From positions 1,862,501 to 1,926,500 of the forward strand of contig NZ_CP022655.2 in NCBI RefSeq assembly GCF_002243345.2: DNA of 64,000 nucleotides, in the 5' to 3' direction. The notes under the pieces were generated by a model. The model saw only the letters and a list, made by a program, of their open reading frames with translations. It did not search any database and had not been told where the DNA came from. Position numbers and translations under genes: made by a program. Source of the DNA: Paenibacillus sp. RUD330. GTDB taxonomy: Bacteria; Bacillota; Bacilli; Paenibacillales; Paenibacillaceae. This document shows positions 58,785 through 64,000 of this stretch, one piece after another (the first letter of the stretch is position 1; every line of letters starts with the position of its first letter).

Positions 58785-60572
58785 TTGAAACGTTTTCGCA
58801 TGCGGTTGACGCTTATCATTATCCTCATGATCGGCCTGTCGGTGACGGCAGCCGGGCTCATGATGGGCAAAACCTATAAATCCAACCATATCTCGGCGCT
58901 AGAGGACAGCATGGTCCGGGAGATGAGAATCATCAATTCCAATACGGCTTGGCAGTTTGCATCCCAGGCCGAGGCGGAATCGTATTTCCAGGCGAAAGCC
59001 AAGGAACTGAAAGATTTGACGGGAGCGAGGGTCACCTTCATCCGCAAGGACGGCATCGTCCTCGGGGATTCGGATCATGATCCCTCCACGATGGACAACC
59101 ATCTCGGCCGCACGGAAGTGAAGCAGGCGGAGCAGAGCGGGATCGGCCGCGCGATCCGCCACAGCGACACGATCAGCCGGAACATGCTGTATGTGGCCAT
59201 GGCCGTGGACAAGGACAGTCCCCATTCGGACATCATCCGGCTTTCGTATAGCCTGGAAACCGTCGAAAGGAACATCAACCGCCTCTGGACGGTGCTCATC
59301 ATCGGCCTGCTGCTGCTCTTCCTGGTGGCCGCTGTCGTCAGCTACCGGATCGCGAAGGGGCTGACCAGTCCCCTCGAGCAGATCACCGACGCAGCCAAGC
59401 GGATCCGCTCCATGGATTACAGCGTGCGCGTCGACGTCCACAACAAGGATGAGATCGGCGAGCTGGGAGCGGCCATCAACTCCATGGCTGAAGGCCTGCA
59501 GGTGCAGATGAACCGCATCCAGCAGAACGAGACGCAGCTCTACAGCGTGCTGGACAACATGACGAGCGGCGTTGTCATGATCGATCCCGCCGGCCGCATG
59601 ATGCTGCTGAACCGCCGGGCGGAAGAGGTGCTCGGCTTCGAGCATAGGGAGATGGTGGGCCGGCCTTACAGCGAGGCCAAGCAGCAGTACGAGCTGTCCC
59701 AGATCATTCAGCAGGGACTGGAGAAGCAGGAAGCCGTCCACGAGGAGATTACGTTCTATTTCCCGGAGGAGCGGTTGCTGGAGCTGAATCTGGTGCCTGT
59801 CCACCAGAGCGACGATTCCTTCGGCGGCTTGCTGCTCGTCCTTCATGACGTCTCGGCGATCCGCCGCCTGGAGCGGATGCGCAGCGAATTCGTGGCCAAT
59901 GTGTCGCATGAGCTCAAGACGCCGATTACGGCGATCAAAGGCTTCGCGGAGACGCTTCTCGGCGGAGCCGTCAACGATCCCGTCATGTCCAAGCAATTCA
60001 TGCAGATCATCTATGACGAGAGCGAGCGGCTGAACCGGCTGATCGGCGACATTCTGGAGCTGTCCAAAATCGAATCCCGCCGCGTCCCTCTCCAATTTTC
60101 TCCGATCGATCTGGCTTCATTCATGGAGCGGAGCATGACGATACTGGAGTCGGAAGCCGCGCGCAAATCGATTGCGATGACGCTTGACAATGCGCCGGGC
60201 ATTTATCTGGAAGCGGATGAAGACAGGCTGCGGCAGGTCGTGGCCAACCTGCTGCAGAACGGCATCAGCTACACGCCGGAAGGCGGCAAGGTAAGCGTGC
60301 GGACAAGCCTCGTGCAGAGCGAGGGCGGCTCGGAGATGGTGCAGATCCGGATCGTAGATACCGGCATCGGGATTCCGCGCAAAGATCTGCCGAGAATATT
60401 CGAACGGTTTTATCGGGTGGACAAGGCAAGGTCGCGGGTCAGCGGCGGCACCGGCCTCGGGCTGTCGATCGTCAAGCATCTGGTCGAGCTGCATCACGGC
60501 AGCATCACGGTCGACAGCACGGTCGGCGTCGGAACGGCGTTCACGATCGAGCTGCCCGTCATTCAGCCTTGA
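58785..60572 (+). CDS. phoR: PhoR-type sensor histidine kinase
   Basis: 595 residues if the TTG at 58785 (GGGAGAGG just upstream) is the start. Two membrane segments (about residues 8-28 and 160-182) enclose an extracytoplasmic domain. Then HAMP (RIAKGLTSPLEQITDAAKRI), a PAS domain (LDNMTSGVVMIDPAGRMMLL), HisKA (FVANVSHELKTPITAIKGFA) and ATPase motifs (VDTGIGIPRKDLPRIFERFY, GTGLGLSIVKHL). A PHO box upstream supports a phosphate-sensing role. Kinase before regulator is the reverse of the Bacillus order. Confidence 0.85.
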   Translation: MKRFRMRLTLIIILMIGLSVTAAGLMMGKTYKSNHISALEDSMVREMRIINSNTAWQFASQAEAESYFQAKAKELKDLTGARVTFIRKDGIVLGDSDHDPSTMDNHLGRTEVKQAEQSGIGRAIRHSDTISRNMLYVAMAVDKDSPHSDIIRLSYSLETVERNINRLWTVLIIGLLLLFLVAAVVSYRIAKGLTSPLEQITDAAKRIRSMDYSVRVDVHNKDEIGELGAAINSMAEGLQVQMNRIQQNETQLYSVLDNMTSGVVMIDPAGRMMLLNRRAEEVLGFEHREMVGRPYSEAKQQYELSQIIQQGLEKQEAVHEEITFYFPEERLLELNLVPVHQSDDSFGGLLLVLHDVSAIRRLERMRSEFVANVSHELKTPITAIKGFAETLLGGAVNDPVMSKQFMQIIYDESERLNRLIGDILELSKIESRRVPLQFSPIDLASFMERSMTILESEAARKSIAMTLDNAPGIYLEADEDRLRQVVANLLQNGISYTPEGGKVSVRTSLVQSEGGSEMVQIRIVDTGIGIPRKDLPRIFERFYRVDKARSRVSGGTGLGLSIVKHLVELHHGSITVDSTVGVGTAFTIELPVIQP

Positions 60573-60751
60573 CGAAGCGAGCTTTCTCCGCTTCCTTCGT
60601 TTCCTTGCCGCCGCATGGTACACTGGTAAGAGACAAGCAGCCGGAGCCGCAGGCTCCGGCGCATATGCTGCAACGCAAGCGGAACCGGCAGACGGGCGGC
60701 GGAGAGATCCGCACCCGGGCGTCGGCTCACGAGGCTGGAGGTCGATAGAAT

Positions 60752-61471
60752 ATGACGCACAAGGTGCTGGTCATCGAGGACGAGCCGACATTATCCAGGC
60801 TTTTGTCTTATAACCTGACGCAAGAAGGGTATGAAGTAACCGTATCGGAGAACGGGGCGGACGGGCTGCAGGCGGCTCTGCAGCGCAGCTTCGACCTGAT
60901 CATGCTCGATATCATGCTTCCGGGCATGAACGGCTTCGAGGTGCTGGGCAAGCTGAGGCAGAGCGGCATCCGGACGCCGATCATCATCCTGACCGCGCGC
61001 AACGCGGAGGAAGAGGTCGTGCAGGGACTGAAGCACGGCGCGGACGATTATATCACCAAGCCGTTCGGCGTGGCTGAGCTGCTGGCGCGGGTATCCGCCG
61101 TGCTCCGGCGTTCGGGCGGCGGCTTGCCGGATGCCGCGGACCCGCAGGACAAGGTCATTACGGCCGGGGAGCTGTCCATCTATCCCGACCGCTACGAGGT
61201 CGTGCTCGCGGGCGAGCAGGTGCCGCTGAGGCCGAAGGAATTCGAAGTTCTGCTGTATTTGATCCAGCGGCCGGGCATGGTCATCACCCGCGACGATCTC
61301 ATGAATGTCGTCTGGGGCTTCGACTATATCGGCGGCCAGCGGACCGTCGATGTCCATGTCAGCTCGCTGCGCAAGAAGCTCGAGCTTGGCGCGCAGTCCG
61401 TCTGCATCGAATCGATCCGCGGCGTCGGCTACAAGCTGGTGCTGCCTAAGAAAGCCGGATCTTCGCTGTAG
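60752..61471 (+). CDS. phoP: PhoP/OmpR-type response regulator
   Basis: 239 residues. Receiver with phospho-Asp in SFDLIMLDIMLPGMNGFEVL (about residue 53) and Lys in DYITKPFGVAELLARV. C-terminal winged helix (LRPKEFEVLLYLIQRPGMVI, then DYIGGQRTVDVHVSSLRKKL). Own start and RBS-like GGAGG; 179 bases after the kinase gene, so likely one operon. The PHO box ahead of the kinase gene suggests autoregulation. A strong terminator follows. Confidence 0.9.
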   Translation: MTHKVLVIEDEPTLSRLLSYNLTQEGYEVTVSENGADGLQAALQRSFDLIMLDIMLPGMNGFEVLGKLRQSGIRTPIIILTARNAEEEVVQGLKHGADDYITKPFGVAELLARVSAVLRRSGGGLPDAADPQDKVITAGELSIYPDRYEVVLAGEQVPLRPKEFEVLLYLIQRPGMVITRDDLMNVVWGFDYIGGQRTVDVHVSSLRKKLELGAQSVCIESIRGVGYKLVLPKKAGSSL

Positions 61472-61517
61472 AGGGGCTGCCGCCGGAACGATTCCGGGGG
61501 GATGGCTCCGAAGACTG

Positions 61518-61557
61518 AAAAACCGCCGCAAGGGTCCGGACCCCTGCGGCGGTTTTT
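61518..61557. terminator. Bidirectional terminator between the regulator and the AraC gene
   Basis: AAAACCGCCGCA-A-GGG, loop TCCGGA, CCC-C-TGCGGCGGTTTT with a T-run; serves both the plus (PhoP-type) and the minus (AraC-type) gene. Confidence 0.92.
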
Positions 61558-61604
61558 TGGCTTGAATCGCTGCCTCATGAGAATGCGGCGGCGGTGAGGG
61601 GAGA

Positions 61605-62480
61605 TCAGCTGCTCCGCCCGCCCCAGGCGAGCATCCGCTTCTGGAACTCCTTCGGCGAGCAGTCGTTGTACTTTTTGAACATCTTGTAGAAGTGGGCCAT
61701 GTTCGGCATGCCGATCCGGTCCCCGACCTCGGAGACGCTGAGATCCTTGGTGAGCAGAATGCGCTCGGCCCATTTGATCTTGCGGTAATTGACGTACTCG
61801 GTGAAGCTGAGCCCGATGGATTTCTTGAAGTATTTGACGAAATAATAGTAGCTCATGTTCGCCAGCTTGCACACTTCCTCCACCTGGATCCGGTCGGTGA
61901 GATGCTGCTCCACGAAGCTGAGCACGGGCCGCAGGCGGACCCGGTCGAAATCCTCCTGCTCGGCGAGCACCTTGCGCTTGTCGTTGCGGAGCATGAGGAG
62001 CAGGATCTTCTTGATCAGCATGTTGACCGCGAGCTCGTAGCCGGTCTGCTTGACGGTCGCCTCCGATAGAATCTCGCGGACGCAATCCCCGATGTCTTCC
62101 TTGACGGAGGAATTCTCCTTGAAAATATAATTCACCTGGCTGAGAGGATGGTTGGTTTCCGTGAAGTAGCGCATGTAGGGCATCGTGCTGTGGTCGAAAA
62201 ACTGCTCCAAGTCGAACTGAAGCACGATGTAATCCAGCCTTTCGGCCGAGCTCCGGTCACGGTGGAGCTGGTTGGCGCCGATGATCGCAACGTCTCCGGC
62301 TTCCAGCTTGAAGACATCTTCCTCGACGAACACTTCCATGCTGCCGCTCTGGACGAGCAGAAGCTCCAGCTCCCGGTGGTAATGCCAGTTGATGAGCAGG
62401 TTGTCCTCGCGTTGCGACTGGAAGATGCGCAGAGACAGGAGAGGGTTTTCATACAGGACCTTTTCGTTGTAGACTTCCAA
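61605..62480 (-). CDS. AraC-family transcriptional regulator
   Basis: 291 residues; TTG start at 62480 preceded by TTGGAGG. N-terminal cupin ligand domain (NLLINWHYHRELELLLVQSG, then GDVAIIGANQLH), C-terminal double helix-turn-helix (QVEEVCKLANMSYYYFVKYF, then SVSEVGDRIGMPNMAHFYKM and YNDCSPKEFQKR). Divergent from the Gfo/Idh/MocA gene, 177 bases between, so it probably controls that dehydrogenase. Ligand probably a sugar or polyol. Confidence 0.92.
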   Translation of the reverse strand: MEVYNEKVLYENPLLSLRIFQSQREDNLLINWHYHRELELLLVQSGSMEVFVEEDVFKLEAGDVAIIGANQLHRDRSSAERLDYIVLQFDLEQFFDHSTMPYMRYFTETNHPLSQVNYIFKENSSVKEDIGDCVREILSEATVKQTGYELAVNMLIKKILLLMLRNDKRKVLAEQEDFDRVRLRPVLSFVEQHLTDRIQVEEVCKLANMSYYYFVKYFKKSIGLSFTEYVNYRKIKWAERILLTKDLSVSEVGDRIGMPNMAHFYKMFKKYNDCSPKEFQKRMLAWGGRSS

Positions 62481-62657
62481 AGCCGAAGCGCCTCCAATAC
62501 CAATATTGCATAAAAGCATCGCTATAAAGACGCTTTCTTTTTAATGGGCTGTTATCTATACTTATTCTAGTGTCAGAGGGCATCCACAAGCAAGCGTCCC
62601 TCTGCGATCCATACCCAAAAACCCAAAATAACGGATTTATAGCGAGGAGGAAGATCC

Positions 62658-63737
62658 ATGTCCAAAGTACGTGTGGGCATTATCGGATGCGGGGGCATCG
62701 CCAACGGCAAACATATGCCTTCCCTGTCCAAAATTCAAGAGGCTGAAATGGTGGCGTTTTGCGATATCCACCGCGACCGCGCCGAAGACGCCAAGTCCAA
62801 ATTCGGCTCTCCGGAAGCGGCGGTATACGAGAATTTCCATGACCTTCTGAATGATTCTTCCATTCAAGTCGTGCATGTGTGCACGCCGAACGATTCCCAT
62901 GCGGATATCGCGATCGCCGCTCTGGAAGCCGGCAAGCATGTCATGTGCGAAAAGCCGATGGCCAAAACGGCTGACGACGCGCGCCGCATGCTGGAAGCCG
63001 CCAAGCGTACCGGCAAGAAGCTGACGATCGGCTACCAGAACCGCTTCCGCTCCGACTCCCGCTTCCTGAAGGACGCTTGCGCGAAGGACGAGCTCGGCGA
63101 AGTTTACTACGCCAAGGCCCATGCCATCCGCCGCCGCGCGGTTCCGACCTGGGGCGTGTTCCTGGACGAAGAAAAACAAGGCGGCGGACCGCTCATCGAC
63201 ATCGGCACGCATGCGCTTGACCTGGCTCTGTGGATGATGGACAACTACAAGCCCAAAGCCGTGCTTGGACGCGCCTACCACAAGCTGTCCCAGAACGAGA
63301 ACGCTGCGAATGCATGGGGTCCATGGGATCCGAAGCAGTTCACGGTCGAGGATTCCGCTTTCGCCATGATCACCATGGAGAACGGCGCTTCCATCGTGCT
63401 GGAATCCAGCTGGGCCCTGAACTCCCTTGAAGTCGACGAGGCGAAAGTATCGCTGAGCGGCACGAAGGCCGGCGCGGACATGAAGAACGGCCTTCGCATC
63501 AACGGCGAAGACAACGCCCGCCTGTACGTCAAGGAAATCGAGCTTGGCAGCGGCGGCGTCGCCTTCTACGAGGGCGCATCGGAAGATCCGGGCGAGCTGG
63601 AAGCGCGCTCCTGGATCCAGAGCGTCATCAACGACACGACGCCGGTCGTGACGCCGGAGCAGGCGCTGGTCGTCTCCGAGATTCTCGAAGCGATCTACGA
63701 ATCCTCCAAGACGGGCAAAGCCGTTTACTTCGACTAA
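62658..63737 (+). CDS. Gfo/Idh/MocA-family oxidoreductase
   Basis: 359 residues, RBS GAGGAGGAAGA. Rossmann NAD(P)-binding motif VGIIGCGGIANGKHMPSLSK, then the family signature HVMCEKPMAKTADDARRML (catalytic Lys in EKP, about residue 97) and GGGPLIDIGTHALDLALWMM with the conserved His. Uses NAD(P) to oxidise a sugar or inositol-like substrate. Divergent from an AraC regulator. Followed by a hairpin terminator. Confidence 0.95.
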   Translation: MSKVRVGIIGCGGIANGKHMPSLSKIQEAEMVAFCDIHRDRAEDAKSKFGSPEAAVYENFHDLLNDSSIQVVHVCTPNDSHADIAIAALEAGKHVMCEKPMAKTADDARRMLEAAKRTGKKLTIGYQNRFRSDSRFLKDACAKDELGEVYYAKAHAIRRRAVPTWGVFLDEEKQGGGPLIDIGTHALDLALWMMDNYKPKAVLGRAYHKLSQNENAANAWGPWDPKQFTVEDSAFAMITMENGASIVLESSWALNSLEVDEAKVSLSGTKAGADMKNGLRINGEDNARLYVKEIELGSGGVAFYEGASEDPGELEARSWIQSVINDTTPVVTPEQALVVSEILEAIYESSKTGKAVYFD

Positions 63738-63751
63738 TACAACAAAAAGAT

Positions 63752-63793
63752 GCCGCTGCTTGGAGTCGACAGACTTCGGCGGCGGTTTTTTTG
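63752..63793 (+). terminator. Terminator of the oxidoreductase gene
   Basis: CCGCTGC..GGAGTC pairs (with some mismatch) with GACTTC..GGCGGCGG, then seven T. The last 200 bases of the window show no further gene. Confidence 0.65.
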
Positions 63794-64000
63794 TTGCCAG
63801 CATGCGTGGAGCGCGGGATGTGAACCGCATGGATCGGGAGTAGAGGATTCCACTATGGGCGTTGCTTGTTTGCTCCGCAAAAATACGCTGCGAGGGTTGG
63901 ATATCAGGTGTATCCAGGTTCAAGTCCATGATGGACAAGTGCCAGTGGAAGAATCGGCCGCGAGCCGCGGAATCAACACGGGCGCGCGGCTCAGTAAGAC

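Noticed and set aside
62637-63938. 433-codon minus-strand frame opposite the dehydrogenase
   Set aside because: Antisense shadow; no RBS and the plus strand is a clear Gfo/Idh/MocA enzyme.

Overview
The window reads as the chromosome of a GC-rich, spore-forming Firmicute, most probably Paenibacillus or a close relative. Evidence: a split gerE (spore-coat regulator), MalF/MalG-type sugar importers, YesM/YesN-type two-component systems, a PHO-box-preceded PhoR/PhoP pair and strong GGAGG ribosome binding sites. A prophage of about 41 kb, integrated inside gerE, fills most of it (core dinucleotides at 3536-3537 and 44602-44603).

Host, left (1-3535): end of a sugar-binding protein, two importer permeases, a small unknown gene, then the 3' two thirds of gerE on the minus strand. 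Host, right (44583-64000): the 5' third of gerE with its own start, RBS and a sigma-K-like promoter; a TPR membrane protein; a SWIM-finger protein coupled to a SNF2 helicase; a PadR/HAAS membrane regulator pair; a binding lipoprotein, YesM-type kinase, YesN-type regulator and GH3 hexosaminidase cluster; a PhoR/PhoP-like pair; and a divergent AraC regulator and Gfo/Idh/MocA dehydrogenase.

Prophage layout: a large serine integrase ends one base from the left attachment site. A small regulator follows, then about 700 bases of highly structured, probably untranslated sequence. The late genes come next, all on the plus strand: HNH, P27-type small terminase, large terminase, portal, protease and HK97-type capsid; a PBSX-like contractile tail (sheath, tube, frameshifted chaperone, tape measure, LysM protein, hub, baseplate, spike); then holin and amidase. 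The phage is therefore a myovirus with an HK97-type head. The accessory block 28.4-36.4 kb holds two unusual cassettes. One is ParM/ParR-like partition genes plus a mini secretion or conjugation set (small membrane proteins, M23 peptidase, VirB4/TraD-like ATPase). The other is an agr-type quorum-sensing operon (DNA-binding protein, kinase-less membrane receptor-like protein, AgrB, AgrD, one unknown). The immunity region (36.6-38.4 kb) has a CI/Cro-like switch with four 14-bp operators. The early region (38.4-44.5 kb) has a replication initiator carrying 11-bp iterons, a DnaB-type helicase, small unknowns and an ArpU-like late regulator.

Rejoining the two chromosomal ends at the AA core restores a complete 74-codon gerE. 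Rejoining the phage ends gives a symmetric attP. Gene calls rest on motif recognition in the translations; no database search was run.
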